In this document: positions 1 through 11,042 of the stretch, piece by piece
How positions within the stretch are numbered: position 1 is the stretch's first letter
Layout of the letters: each line of letters opens with the position of its first letter
Source of the DNA: Crossaster papposus
Lineage: Eukaryota; Echinodermata; Asteroidea; Velatida; Solasteridae
Direction: 5' to 3'
DNA length: 64,000 bases
Assembly (NCBI GenBank): GCA_037893245.1
Contig: JBAIAA010000412.1
Coordinates: 186,001-250,000, forward strand
Notes under the pieces: model-generated
What the model was told of the DNA's origin: nothing
The model's database searches: none
The model's input: only the letters and a program-made list of their open reading frames with translations
Translations under genes and position numbers: made by a program

Positions 1-14
1 AAACCTGGACCTAG

Positions 15-253
15 GCGAGGGTAAGATAGGTCGAGGAGGCCTATTGCCGGATCAGCCATACAACGAAGGAGCCTATTCCCTTCTCGTTAAGCGCTGGACC
101 AGTGAGATCAATTGTTGAGACGGAACGCTACACCTGTTTTTAACTCCCAGTTCACTTACCGCACTGAATTGATACCGATGCACGGGGTGAGCTGAAACCG
201 ACAAGAACCGCGGACCTTGCGATCTTTAGTCTGATGCTCTACCGACTAAGCTG
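15..253 (-). mobile_element. tRNA-derived SINE (family 1), copy 1
   Basis: Read on the minus strand, the element begins at 253 with a tRNA-like head: an A-box-like stretch around cttagtcggtagag and a B-box-like ggttcttgtc. An unrelated body of about 190 bp follows, with no poly-A tail. It is flanked by a 13-bp direct repeat, aacctggacctag, at 2-14 and 254-266. The regions just after the lectin stops at 3904 and 9593 are paralogous sites with a single copy of this 13-mer (with substitutions) and no SINE, so the insertion is well supported. The window appears to start inside the stop codon of an upstream lectin copy, because the copy at 5806 has the same junction. RNA polymerase III transcription is expected for the class but not shown. 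Confidence 0.8.
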
Positions 254-856
254 AACCTGGACCTAGCCTGCATGTAAATACACCTTCTGTATAACCATAC
301 ACTCATTCACAACTATGTACAGTTCTGCGATTTTCCATGCAGTTAAGTCTCACAAATCAATTACATGTATACATAGTAGTAGTATTCTTGCGAACATGAT
401 TTTAAATTTCCTCTGAGACTTCTCATTTTAAAAACCTACGCCGAAGGACGGTACAACATGCTTCATCAAAATGATGAACGCTTGCACGAGGCTTATATTG
501 TTACAATATTTTTCAACAATGATGCTTTGCTTCGTTCAATTGAGTGCGACAATGGGAGTGTAGTCACTAAAATAGTTGCCCAAACTGTCAATATTTTGGG
601 GACTTTGTCATCTCCGACGATGTTGCTAAAACAGAGCGAGCTGACATTGCCACCTTTATGTCCAGTTATTGTCACAATACACCGAGGCAGTTTGTATTCT
701 CATTCTAGTTAGTCTACATGCAGAAAATAACATTACTACAAGAATCCGTACCAATATGTAATGTGGCAATATAAGTGTAGCGAGAAAACTTGCCCCAATT
801 GCCAATATTTATCTATGGTAATGTGCATTTCTGTTCAAATTTTACTAGCGATATTG
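254..856. other. Intergenic spacer, lectin unit 1
   Basis: AT-rich spacer with no credible gene. The first part (about 260-420) is paralogous to 3' flanks of the lectin genes. A block of about 160 bp (roughly 420-575) is absent from the paralogous spacer at 6059-6512. Short open frames on both strands overlap each other and carry no recognisable domain. Confidence 0.6.
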
Positions 857-1145
857 TTGATTGATTGATTGATTTATTTATTTATTTATTTATTTACAAC
901 CATCTTTAATGAGGGTAACCCATCCAGCAGAAGCTGATCATTTGGGGCCCTCAGTAGAGAGAAGACAATGAGAAAAAGGTACAGTTTTAGAGGTAGGAGG
1001 AAAACCCCAAAAGAATATCCTGGGGGAACCCCACTGAGTCAGGCAGGGACTGAAAACCCAATCCACATATTGGCCCAGGAGGGGTTCGAACTCCGGGTCA
1101 TAGTGGTGGAAGGCGAGGAAAGAACCGCTACGCCAACCTGACTCC
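857..1145 (-). mobile_element. tRNA-derived SINE (family 2), copy 1
   Basis: On the minus strand the head near 1145 has an A-box-like ttggcgtagcggt and a good B box, gagttcgaacccc. A body of about 200 bp follows and ends in a simple tail of (aaat)n followed by (aatc)n at 857-895. Head, body and simple tail in this order are the usual layout of a tRNA-derived SINE. The second copy at 6513-6795 is nearly identical and was probably copied by the segmental duplication, not by a new insertion. Confidence 0.8.
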
Positions 1146-1146
1146 C

Positions 1147-1254
1147 TTTACATCTACCTATTCCTGATAATTCAAGCAATTATCAATGGTGTATCCTACC
1201 TTTACATCCACCCATTCCTGATAATTCAAGCAATTATCAATGGTGTATCCTACC
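1147..1254. repeat. Two tandem 54-bp MITE-end fragments
   Basis: Two adjacent, nearly identical 54-bp units (1147-1200 and 1201-1254). Each matches the right end of the TTAA-flanked MITE found whole at 14,991, 25,459 and 54,583 (core: caatggtgtatcctacc). No left end is present here. The pair recurs at 6796-6903. Confidence 0.8.
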
Positions 1255-1539
1255 TATAAGAGTCGATGTGTTTATATAATTTGTAAATTGCATGTTTTCA
1301 AATATTGTTCAAAGTTTCATTATTAAAATGAATTGTGTGCTTTTATTTCGTGCAAAACAAAATATTTATTTTTTAGTCCCTTTTGTTTGGGGGGGGGGGG
1401 GAGGGTAGGGCTGTTCGAATGTTGTATTGTGAAAAAAAGAATAGGAAAATGTGTTCGTCAAGGACTATCAACATGGAGGACGAAGCTTTTACGGGCCTGG
1501 AAAATGTTGTATTTTAGATGCTTTGATCTGTGGTGCAAT

Positions 1540-1941
1540 CATAGAGCTATATTAAATTACTAGAGAGCTGGCTCGATGTACAAAGTGATGCGAGCTGGGC
1601 GCATCCATGTTTGTGAACAAACCTACAGAAACCTCAACGGTTTGTATGGCATGGTCAGCAAATGAGCGCAAACATCGCAAATGGTCGTGCGTATCTGCGC
1701 GCTCTGGTATTTTGTCGTGCCTTTTTGTTTTAATGACATGACGCGCGTGAAGTTGTTTGCGTCTGTTCTACTTGCACGCGCGTTGCATTTAGAGTACACT
1801 TTCAAAATTAAATCCATCTATTTGTATTATGTTCTACAACACGTACATGAATTCAAAATGTCTGCGTACAGAATGGATTCAAAGGATCTCCGCGCGTAAG
1901 AATGAAGAGCTAGCGCTCTAGTAATTTAATATAGCTCTATG
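1540..1941. mobile_element. TIR element of about 400 bp (MITE), copy 1
   Basis: The ends are near-perfect inverted repeats of about 27 bp, beginning catagagctatattaaatt at 1540 and ending in its complement at 1941. There is no transposase-like frame inside, so it looks non-autonomous. The target duplication is ambiguous; a TA dinucleotide is possible. A copy with the same ends lies at 7187-7588 in the duplicated unit. Confidence 0.75.
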
Positions 1942-2984
1942 ACACGACCATACTTTTTGTAGTAGATATCAAAATAATAGTATAATACATGTATAACAAG
2001 ATCGGAATAGTCTTTGGGCCCAAGACCGTTGTGTTGTCATTCGATTCGGCGCCCGCCCTCCAGATTTGCGAACGTTTTTTGGGTTTTTTTCCAAATTTTG
2101 GCTTTGTGTGCGATTTCTTAAAAATCGTATGGCGTTTTGGACGTGTAAAGTGCGCCCTCTCTTGATATATATACATGTTTTCGATGCATTATAACTACAA
2201 AAGTACAAAAGTAACGTCTCGAAACCAAGACTAGGAATGGAAGCGCATTATAATACGCACTTCTGTTATTGTTCATTCAGAGATGTTATGAGGTCCAGAC
2301 TAGATACAAAATAAAGATTTCTTGTAATCTTTAGGCATTGTTTAACTTTGAGTGTTAGAAGAATGGGCCATGGCCCCCTTTGACCCCCCCCCCCCCCCCC
2401 CCCCTCCCCCTTCCCTTCCCTTCACCCCCCGGCTATGCCACTGGTTTAAATGATCCATGGTACACGGCCTTGAAATTAAACTACAGTCCAATTGACGCCA
2501 ACCCGTAATAAAAGATGCACGTATGATTACGCCGCCTCCCAAGAAACACATTGTTAGTCGGTCTCTATTGTTACAGACATGATATTAAATTTTCACCGGT
2601 GTTTACTTTTATTATTATAAATATGTATACTTCTTTTTTTTGGGGGGGGGGGTGCTAATATTTATCTATGACCATGTTTTTTATCTTACCAATGATATTG
2701 TTACAACAGAGCGAGGCTTTTTTTCCCCTCACTTTTGTGTTCAGTTATTGTCACAAACCCCGAGGCAATTATTCCATCTGGAGTCGGTCTAGATATTGTT
2801 AGTTGGTTTTCTTTTGTTACACACAGGAAATTAAATTTCCAGCGGTTTTTTTCCTTTTTGGAATCAACATCAGTGTCTAATGTTGGCTATTCTTTATTCA
2901 TAGCCCTTTTGTTTGGTCCTTTGCCCCTTCGTTTGTTTGGGTTTTTTGCCGCAGGTACATGTAGGCTAAATTGGTAATACATAT
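1942..2984. other. Spacer with poly-C and poly-G tracts
   Basis: No gene seen. It holds a long C-rich run at about 2384-2430 and a G run near 2642-2652. It is paralogous to 7589-8655, where the C-rich run is far longer. The short frames here are produced by the homopolymer tracts. Confidence 0.6.
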
Positions 2985-3376
2985 GTATCACCATTTCATC
3001 ATTTGACTGCTCCGAATTGAGTCATGTCACGGGCTGTGTTCAACACCACGTACAACTGCTTTCTGGTTTCTTAAGTGTTGTCATCATCGTTTGGCTGAAA
3101 GACTTTGGTCACATCGCAGGCTTTCTTCCCTGACGCTGCTGTCTAGGACTATTGTTGAGAAACGATATCAATCTTGGGGCAAGGAGGTAGTTGTTGCATC
3201 TTCCTACATCCTTGCTTCTTGATACCAAACTGTACACGGATCTTTGTCATCTATTATGCACCTCATCTGGTGTTTTACTGGATAAAGAGAGCTACAGTAC
3301 ATGTCTTTAGCTAATAATGTTTGAATCAAACTGAACAGTGACTTAATTCAACTCAACTAAATATAACATTCTGAAT
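2985..3376 (+). promoter_or_regulatory. Conserved 5' flank of lectin gene 1
   Basis: About 390 bp directly upstream of the lectin start is shared, with small indels, with the 5' flanks of the other two lectin copies (about 4895-5303 and 8665-9062). Conservation over this length next to the start fits a promoter plus 5' leader, but recent duplication alone could also explain it. No clear TATA box was found. Confidence 0.5.
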
Positions 3377-3904
3377 ATGATGGCCTTAATTGTACCAAAG
3401 AACATCCACCCAGCCATCTTAATTGTCATCGTTGGTTGTATCGGTGTAAATGCCGTTTGCAAACCAGGTTGGATAGAACGCGGTTCATCTTGCTACAAGT
3501 TCACAGAATATCGCAGTAACTGGGAGAATGCGACCATGTACTGCCGAGGGCATGGTGGAATGCTGTTGGTCATTAAGTCAGAGGAAGAGAACAAATTCAT
3601 TGCTGAAGAAATGAGTAAATTAAACATGAGCTTGGCTTGGCTTGGTTGTAATGATATAACCATGGAGGGCACATGGGTGTGTTATCCTGAAGGAGTCAAG
3701 ATAATGCAATATAAGAACTGGGCAGCGGGACGACCAAACAACCGTAGGCCTAAGAGCCAAGATTGTGCAACAATAAATAAGAGTAGTCATAAGTGGAATG
3801 ACAGAAATTGCAAGAATGAGATGCACGCCATATGTGAGACAAGCAGCAGTGTCCCTGCCATGTCCTGCTACATTCTGGGTCTTGATGGCCGCCTCCATCC
3901 CTAA
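3377..3904 (+). CDS. Secreted C-type lectin, single exon (copy 1)
   Basis: A 175-aa protein. Residues 1-26 are a hydrophobic signal peptide ending at VNA. One long-form C-type lectin-like domain fills about 28-153: a C28/C39 hairpin pair, C56 with C153, C130 with C145, and a WLGCND variant of the family's WIGL core. The Ca-site WND motif is intact at 140-142, but the position of the EPN/QPD sugar-specificity tripeptide reads RPN (119-121), so Ca-dependent sugar binding may be altered. No transmembrane segment is seen; a short tail with C164 follows the domain. ATGATG gives two adjacent possible starts and all three copies keep both. The gene is intronless and lies in a tandem array with copies at 5304 and 9063. 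An innate recognition role is the family expectation, not shown here. Confidence 0.88.
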   Translation: MMALIVPKNIHPAILIVIVGCIGVNAVCKPGWIERGSSCYKFTEYRSNWENATMYCRGHGGMLLVIKSEEENKFIAEEMSKLNMSLAWLGCNDITMEGTWVCYPEGVKIMQYKNWAAGRPNNRRPKSQDCATINKSSHKWNDRNCKNEMHAICETSSSVPAMSCYILGLDGRLHP

Positions 3905-4894
3905 ACCTGAACCTAGCCTGCATGTAAATACACCTTCTGCATCCGGACATTCACTCACAACTAACTATTATAGGCCTACAGGTTAGTTCTGCTGGTTTCC
4001 TGGCCATTTCAACAGTTGCTTGGAAATATCTCTGCTCTCCTGGCTTCATAAAATGACCATTCATTTGAATTATACCTTGACCGGCCCGGAGAAGCAATTG
4101 ATGACAAGATACCCTTTGTTCTGGATTCTGCAATTTTGGTTGCTTTTGCTCATCACAGTTCTGGCAAAACACGCAAGAACATGAGTTGTAATAATGTGGC
4201 TGCCGAACAGAATGGTGAAAACGGACACAGCTTACCCCCATTACGCAGCGCAGCTAAATAAAACAACAACTAACGTCAACAAAGTGTGGTTGTTATTGCC
4301 TCAGCTTGATGCAAATTGTGACCACAATTTTATGTCGGTGAAAATCAAAGTCTGTAAACAATTATATTTCCTTGCAATCGCGTGGCTAAGATTTAACAGG
4401 CTGAACTGCTCAGTATTCAATAAAACCCTTTTGAAGAAACTGCGACACAGTTGAGATGGTTGTTGCTTCAGCAAACGGTGCTTTGATGAAAAACAGGACC
4501 ATGTTGTCTCTCATTTGAAAGCAATATTGACATGCTGAATTTGTGGAGTACCTTCAAACCATCACAGGCTCAGCAACTGATGTGTAATTGGGTCTGTCAG
4601 TCAGAAACAATTAAGGAGTAGTTGTTGATGGTAGACTTGATTGTCTAAATCGTGACACGCCGTCATCTCTGGATGCAAAAAACGCCGCTGAGTCCATTGT
4701 CACTCCACCTACCAACAGTGTTGTTAAACGGAAGTCCATCTCAGAATGTATTATATTTTCCAAGATTGGTAAATGCAGCTAGCGTGTGTGGGTTTTTTTT
4801 AAACTGCAAAGCAGATATCAGTTGAGCACATGCAGTTTGTGTTTGTGGCAGTTGATTCCATAGTGGAAGAAGATTCAGAACCATGCAACCATGC
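3905..4894. other. 3' flank of lectin gene 1
   Basis: No further gene seen. AATAAA at 4257-4262 and 4419-4424 are candidate polyadenylation signals on the + strand; the second is conserved in the copy at 10,102-10,107. The whole stretch is paralogous to 9594-10,530. Short frames in it differ between the copies and are not convincing. Confidence 0.55.
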
Positions 4895-5303
4895 TGTGGC
4901 ACATGTATCATCATTTTATCATTTTGACCGCTCCGAATTCAGTCACGTCACGGGCTGTGTTCAACATCACGTAAAACTGCTTGGTGGTTTCTTAACTAGA
5001 GTGCCGTCATCATCGTTTGGCTGAAAGACTTTGGTCACATCGCAGGCTTTCTTCATTGACACTGCTGTCAAGGACTGTTGTTATAAGAAACGATATCAAT
5101 CTTAAGGCAAGGAGGTAGTTGTTGCATCTTCCTGCATCCTTGCTTCTTGATACCAAACTGTACACGGATCTTTGTCATCTATATGCACCTCATCTGGTGT
5201 TTTACTGGATAAAGAGAGCTACAGTACATGTCTTCGGCTGATAATGTTTGAATTAAACTGATCAGTGACTTAATTCCACTCAACTAAATATAACATTTTG
5301 AAT
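4895..5303 (+). promoter_or_regulatory. Conserved 5' flank of broken lectin copy 2
   Basis: Homologous to the 5' flanks at 2985-3376 and 8665-9062, ending at the same ATGATG start. It shows that copy 2 arose by duplication of a complete gene with its upstream region, not by retroposition. Confidence 0.5.
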
Positions 5304-5806
5304 ATGATGGCCTTAATTGTACCAAAGAACATCTACCAAGCCATCTTAATTGTCATCGTTGGTTGTATCGGTGTAAATGACGTTTGCAAACCAGGTTGGA
5401 TAGAGCGCGGCGCATTAACTGGAAGAATGCAAACAAGTACTGCCAAGGGCTAGGCGGAATGCTGTTGATCGTCGAGTCAGAGGAAGAGAACAAATTCATT
5501 GCTGAAGAAATGAGTAAATTAGGCATGGCCAAGGCCTGGCTTGGCTGTAATGATATAATCATGGAGGGCACATGGGTGTGTTATCCTGAAGGAGTCAAGA
5601 GAATGCACTATAAGAACTGGGCAGAGGGACGACCAAAAAAGTCTGACGGCCAAGATTGTGCAACAATAGATGAGAAGTTGCAACACAAGTGGAATGACAG
5701 AAATTGCAAGAATAAGAATGACATGCGCACCATATGTGAGACAAGCAGCAGTGTCCCTGCCATGTCCTGCTACATTATGGGTCCTGATGGCCGCCTCCAT
5801 CCCTAA
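5304..5806 (+). pseudogene. C-type lectin copy 2, frameshifted
   Basis: Start, signal peptide and stop all align with the intact lectins at 3377 and 9063. The copy is 503 nt against 531 nt for the copy at 9063: 28 nt are missing just after the segment coding GWIERG, near 5408. The loss removes the second hairpin cysteine and its neighbours and shifts the frame. The rest of the lectin domain (from the equivalent of residue 50, including WLGCND, RPK in place of EPN, and WND) is still open in the other frame at 5416-5806. That conservation suggests the break is recent. It is most similar to the copy at 9063. A truncated product or a sequencing indel are alternatives, but a 28-nt gap is unlikely to be a read error. 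Confidence 0.85.
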
Positions 5807-5819
5807 ACCTGGACATTGG

Positions 5820-6058
5820 CGAGGGTAAGGTAGGTCGAGGAGGCCTATTGTCGGGATCAGCCATACAACGAAGGAGCCTATTCCCTTTTCGTTAAGCGCT
5901 AGACCAGGGAGATCAATTGTTGAGACGGAGCGCTACACCCGTTTTTAACTCCCAGTTAACTTACCGCACTGAATTGATACCGATGCACCGGGTGAGCTGA
6001 GGCCGACATGAACCGCGGACCTTGCGATCCTTAGTCTGATGCTCTACCGACTAAGCTG
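5820..6058 (-). mobile_element. tRNA-derived SINE (family 1), copy 2
   Basis: Nearly identical to the element at 15-253 and at the same place relative to a lectin stop codon. The flanking direct repeat begins aacctggac on both sides (from 5806 and from 6059). The shared position means the insertion preceded duplication of the unit. Confidence 0.8.
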
Positions 6059-6512
6059 AACCTGGACCTAGCCTGCATGTAAATACACCTTCTGTATAAC
6101 CATACACTCATTCACAACTATGTACAGTTCTGCGATTTGCCATGCAGTTAATTCTCACAAATCAATTACATGTATACATAGTAGTATTATTATTGCGAAC
6201 ACGATTTTAAATTTCCTCTGAGATTGCCCAAGTTGCCCAAACTGTCAATATTTTGGGGACTTTGTCATCTCCGACGATGTTGCTAAAACAGAGCGAGCTG
6301 ACATTGCCACCTTTATGTCCAGTTATTGTCACAATACACCGAGGCAGTTTGTATTCTCATTCTAGTTAGTCTACATGCAGAAAATAACATTACTACAAGA
6401 ATCCGTACCAATATGTAATGTGGCAATACAAGTGTAGCGAGAAAACTTGCCCCAATTGCCAATATTTATCTATGGTAATGTGCATTTCTGTTCAAATTTT
6501 ACTAGCGATATT
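6059..6512. other. Intergenic spacer, lectin unit 2
   Basis: Paralogous to 254-856 but about 160 bp shorter because one internal block is absent near 6225. No gene or RNA seen. Confidence 0.6.
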
Positions 6513-6795
6513 GTTGATTGATTGATTGATTTATTTATTTATTTACAACCATCTTTAATGAGGGTAACCCATCCAGCAGAAGCTGATCATTTGGGGCCCT
6601 CAGTAGAGAGAAGACAATGAGAAAAAGGTACAGTTTTAGAGGTAGGAGGAAAACCCCAAAAGAATATCCTGGGGGAACCCCACTGAGTCAGGCAGGGACT
6701 GAAAACCCAATCCACATATTGGCCCAGGAGGGGTTCGAACTCCGGGTCATAGTGGTGGAAGGCGAGGAAAGAACCGCTACGCCAACCTGACTCCC
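6513..6795 (-). mobile_element. tRNA-derived SINE (family 2), copy 2
   Basis: Same head, B box and body as 857-1145; only the length of the simple tail differs (fewer attt units). Part of the duplicated lectin unit. Confidence 0.78.
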
Positions 6796-6903
6796 TTTAC
6801 ATCTACCTATTCCTGATAATTCAAGCAATTATCAATGGTGTATCCTACCTTTACATCCACCCATTCCTGATAATTCAAGCAATTATCAATGGTGTATCCT
6901 ACC
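6796..6903. repeat. Two tandem 54-bp MITE-end fragments, copy 2
   Basis: Same tandem pair as 1147-1254, carried along in the duplicated unit. Confidence 0.75.
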
Positions 6904-7186
6904 TATAAGAGTCGATGTGTTTATATAATTTGTAAATTGCATGTTTTCAAATATTGTTCAAAGTTTCATTATTAAAATGAATTGTGTGCTTTTATTTCGT
7001 GCAAAACAAAATATTTATTTTTTAGTCCCTTTTGTTTGGGGGGGGGGGGGGGTAGGGCTGTTCGAATGTTGTATTGTGAAAAAAAGAATAGGAAAATGTG
7101 TTCGTCAAGGACTATCAACATGGAGGACGAAGCTTTTACGGGCCTGGAAAATGTTGTATTTTAGATGCTTTGATCTGTGGTGCAAT

Positions 7187-7588
7187 CATAGAGCTATATT
7201 AAATTACTAGAGAGCTGGCTCGATGTACAAAGTGATGCGAGCTGGGCGCATCCATGTTTGTGAACAAACCTACAGAAACCTCAACGGTTTGTATGGCATG
7301 GTCAGCAAATGAGCGCAAACATCGCAAATGGTCGTGCGTATCCGCGCGCTCTGGTATTTTGTCGTGCCTTTTTGTTTTAATGACATGACGCGCGTGAAGT
7401 TGTTTGCGTCTGTTCTACTTGCACGCGCGTTGCATTTAGAGTACACTTTCAAAATTAAATCCATCTATTTGTATTATGTTCTACAACACGTACATGAATT
7501 CAAAATGTCTGCGTACAGAATGGATTCAAAGGATCTCCGCGCGTAAGAATGAAGAGCTAGCGCTCTAGTAATTTAATATAGCTCTATG
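7187..7588. mobile_element. TIR element of about 400 bp (MITE), copy 2
   Basis: Same terminal inverted repeats and interior as 1540-1941 with very few substitutions. It sits at the matching position of the second lectin unit, so it is a duplicate by descent. Confidence 0.75.
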
Positions 7589-8664
7589 ACACGACCATAC
7601 TTTTTGTAGTAGATATCAAAATAATAGTATAATACATGTATAACAAGATCGGAATAGTCTTTGGGCCCAAGACCGTTGTGTTGTCATTCGATTCGGCGCC
7701 CGCCCTCCAGATTTGCGAACGTTTTTTGGGGGTTTTTTCCAAATTTTGGCTTTGTGTGCGATTTCTTAAAAATCGTATAGCGTTTTGGACGTGTAAAGTG
7801 CGCCCTCTCTTGATATATATACATGTTTTCGATGCATTATAACTACAAAAGTACAAAAGTAACGTCTCGAAACCAAGACTAAGAATGGAAGCGCATTATA
7901 ATACGCACTTTTGTATGTAATTGTACATTCAGAGATGATATGATGTCCAGACTAGATACAAAATAAAGATTTCTTGTAATCTTCAGGCATTGTTTAACTT
8001 TTAGTTTTAGCAGAGTGGGCACCCCCCCCCCCCCCTCGCACCCCCCCCCCCCCCTCCCCCTCCCCCTCGCACCCCCCCCCCCCCCCCCCCCCACCCCCCC
8101 CCCCCCCCTCGCACCCCCCCCCCCCCCCCCGCACCCCCCCCCCCCCGGCTACGCCACTGGTTTAAATGATCCATGGTACACGGCCTTGAAATTAAACTAC
8201 ATCCCAATTGACGCCAACCAGTAATAAAAAGATGCACGTATGATTACGCCGCATCCTTAAAAACACATTGTTAGTCGGTCTCTATTGTTACGGACATGAT
8301 ATTAAATTTCTAGCGGTGTTTACTTTTTATTATTATAAATATAATATACTTGTTTGGGGGGAGGGGTGCTAGTATTTATCTATGACCATATTGGTACAAC
8401 AGAGCGAGGCAAGTTTTTCTACTTTTGTGTTCAGTTATTGTCACAAACCCCGAGGCAATATTCCATCTGGAGTCGGTCTAGATATTGTTAGTTGGTTTTC
8501 TTTTGTTACACACAGGAAATTAAATTTCCAGCGTTTTTTTCGTTTTTTGGCATCAACATCAGTGTCTATAATGTTGGCTATTCTTTATTCTTAGCCCCTT
8601 TGTTTGGCCCTTGGCCCCTTCGTTTGTTTGTTTTTTGCCGCAGGTACATGTAGGCTAAATTGGT
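7589..8664. other. Spacer with a 125-bp C-rich tract
   Basis: Paralogous to 1942-2984. The tract at about 8021-8146 is almost pure C with interspersed ctcgca interruptions, and has grown by roughly 100 bp relative to the copy at 2384. Reading frames across it (Gly- or Pro-rich) are artefacts. No gene seen. Confidence 0.6.
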
Positions 8665-9062
8665 AATACACATGTATCACCATTTCATCATTTGACTGCT
8701 CCGAATTGAGTAATGTCACGGGCTGTGTTCAACACCACGTACAACATTTTGGTGGTTTCTTAACTAGAGTCATCATCGTTTGGCTACAAGACTTTGTTCA
8801 CGTCGCAAGCTTTCTTCCCTGACGCTGCTGTCTAGGACTATTGTTGAGAAACGATATCAATCTTGGGGCAGGGAGGTAGTTGTTGCATCTTCCCGCATCC
8901 TTGCTTCTTTATACCAAACTGTACACGGATCTTTGTCATCTATATGCACCTCATCTGTTTTACTGGATAAAGAGAGCTTCAGTACATGTCTTCAGCTAAT
9001 AATGTTTGAATCAAACTGAACAGTGACTTAAGTCCACTCAACTAAATGTAACATTTCTGAAT
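8665..9062 (+). promoter_or_regulatory. Conserved 5' flank of lectin gene 3
   Basis: Homologous to the upstream regions of the other two lectin copies up to the ATGATG start. A promoter or 5' leader role is inferred from position only. Confidence 0.5.
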
Positions 9063-9593
9063 ATGATGGCCTTAATTGTACCAAAGAACATCCACCCAGC
9101 CATCTTAATTGTCATCGTTGGTTGTATCGGTGCAAATGCCGTTTGCAAACCAGGTTGGATAGAACGTGGCTCATCTTGCTACAAGTTCACAGGATATCGC
9201 AGTACCTGGGAGAATGCAAACAAGTACTGCCAAGGGCTAGGCGGGATGCTGTTGGTCATCGATTCAGAGGAAGAAAACAAATTCATCGCTAAAGAAATGA
9301 GCAAATTAGGCATGACCAAGGCCTGGCTTGGCTGCAATGATATAATCATGGAGGGCACATGGGTGTGTTATCCTGAAGGAGTCAAGATAATGCAATATAA
9401 GAACTGGGCAGAGGGACGACCAAAAAAGTCTGACGGCCAAGATTGTGCAACAACAGATGAGAAGTGGCAACACAAGTGGAATGACAGAAATTGCAAGAAT
9501 AAGAATAGCATGCACACCATATGTGAGACAAGCAGCAGTGTCCCTGTCATGTCCTGCTACATTCTGGGTCCTGATGGCCGCCTCCATCGCTAA
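9063..9593 (+). CDS. Secreted C-type lectin, single exon (copy 3)
   Basis: A 176-aa paralog of the lectin at 3377. It has a hydrophobic signal peptide (1-26), a long-form C-type lectin-like domain with its six canonical cysteines, a WLGCND core and an intact WND motif. The EPN/QPD position reads RPK here, against RPN in copy 1, so the two copies differ exactly where the family sets sugar specificity. A two-residue lysine-rich insertion lies before the final domain cysteine (KNKNSMHTIC against KNEMHAIC). Intronless. Start chosen at the first of two adjacent Met codons, as in the other copies. It is probably secreted because no membrane segment follows the domain. Confidence 0.88.
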   Translation: MMALIVPKNIHPAILIVIVGCIGANAVCKPGWIERGSSCYKFTGYRSTWENANKYCQGLGGMLLVIDSEEENKFIAKEMSKLGMTKAWLGCNDIIMEGTWVCYPEGVKIMQYKNWAEGRPKKSDGQDCATTDEKWQHKWNDRNCKNKNSMHTICETSSSVPVMSCYILGPDGRLHR

Positions 9594-10532
9594 ACTTGGA
9601 CCTAGCCTGCATGTAAATACACCTTCTGCATCTGGACATTCACTCACAACTAACTATTATACAGGTTAGTTCTGCTGGTTTCCCGGCCTTTTCAACAGTT
9701 GCTTGGAAATATCTCTGCTCTCCTCGCTTCATAAAATGGCCATTCATTTTAATTATACCTTGACCGGCCCGGAGAAGCAATTGATGACAAGATACCCTTT
9801 ATTCAGGATTCTGCAATTTTGGTTGCTTTTGCTTATCACAGTACTGGCAAAACACGCAAGAACATGAGTTGTAATGATGTGGCTGCCTAACAGAATGGTG
9901 AAAACGGATACGGCTTACCCCTATTACGCAGCGCAGCTAAGTAAAACAAAAACTAACGTCAACAAAGTGTGGTTGTTATTGACTCAGCTTGATGTACATT
10001 GTGACCACAATTTTATGTAGGTGACAATCAAAGTCTGTAAACAATTATATTGCTTTGCAATCGCGTGGCTAAGATTTAACAGGCTGAACTGCTCAGTATT
10101 CAATAAAACCCTTTTGAAGAAACTGCGACACAGTTGAGATGGTTGTTACTTCAGCAAACGCTGCTTTGATGAAAAACAGGATTATATTGTCTCTCATTTG
10201 AAAGCAATATCAACTTGCTGAATTTGTGTAGTACATGTACCTTCAAACCATCACAGGTTCAGCAAGTGCATGTGTAATTGGGTCTGTCAGTCAGAAACAA
10301 TTAAGGAGTAGTTGTTGATGGTAGACTCGATTGTCTAAATCGTGACACGCCGTCATCTCTGGATGCAAAAAACGCCGCTGAGTCCATTGTCACTCCACCT
10401 ACCACCAGTGTTGTTAAACGGAAGTCCATCTCAGATAATATTGAATTTTCCAAGAATTGGTAAAGGCAGTTAGCGGGGTTTTTTGGTTGTTTTTTTTCAA
10501 ACTGCAAACCAGATATCAGTTAAGAACATGCA
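9594..10532. other. 3' flank of lectin gene 3
   Basis: Paralogous to 3905-4800. A candidate polyadenylation signal AATAAA lies at 10,102-10,107. At its start the 13-mer that is duplicated around the SINE elsewhere is present once, making this an empty site. No further gene seen. Confidence 0.55.
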
Positions 10533-10534
10533 GT

Positions 10535-10730
10535 CAGGGGCGGATGCAGGAATTTATGAATGTGGTGTCCTAGCCATGGGCGTGGGGTGTGGGGGCTCTC
10601 CCCCAGAATTGTTTTTACAGTAGAAGCTCTGAGGTGCATTCTGGGACATTATGGGCCTATTTTTCTTGTATATTTTGATCGTTTTGATCTATTGGGAATC
10701 TTTTACAGAAAGCACCACGCTGCTATTATC
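10535..10730. repeat. Possible hAT-like terminal fragment
   Basis: Begins caggggcggatgcagg, which resembles the CAGGGGCGGAT-type ends of many animal hAT elements. I found no matching right end nearby, so it is at best a solo end. Downstream, actctttcgagaaac (about 10,770) and its inverted copy (about 10,832) form a separate short inverted repeat of unknown meaning. Confidence 0.35.
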
Positions 10731-10971
10731 AAAAAAAGAGTGAAAACGACTTCAAAAGTGTAATATTTTTACTCTTTCGAGAAACCACATGGAAGTTAGC
10801 TCTTATTCAAATTGTACTTCATAATATAGTTTCTCGAAAGAGCGCAAATGTACTCCTTGTGAGTTACATTCACTCGGGAAAACTATATTCCACTATTTTG
10901 TTTGTTTTATAAGGAATTCCTTTTTTTTTTGGAGTGAGCTAGTCACTATTTTACATTTAGAGTGTAAGCTA

Positions 10972-11042
10972 AATTTTACTAAGCACATTTGTTTGTGCTT
11001 AAACAGTTATTGTGGTTAAGCAGCTCTACGAAAACGGGCCCC
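10972..11042. repeat. End fragment of the AATTTCATA-type MITE
   Basis: Matches the right-hand end of the MITE whole at 18,385-18,628 (ttgtgcttaa ... ttaagcagctctacgaaa) and ends in gggcccc. Only this end is present. Confidence 0.55.

Noticed and set aside
430-712. Small coding gene on either strand
   Set aside because: Overlapping short frames with no domain; the paralogous spacer at 6059-6512 lacks much of the block.
8007-8237. Gly- or Pro-rich frames
   Set aside because: Translation of a poly-C/poly-G tract; not a protein.
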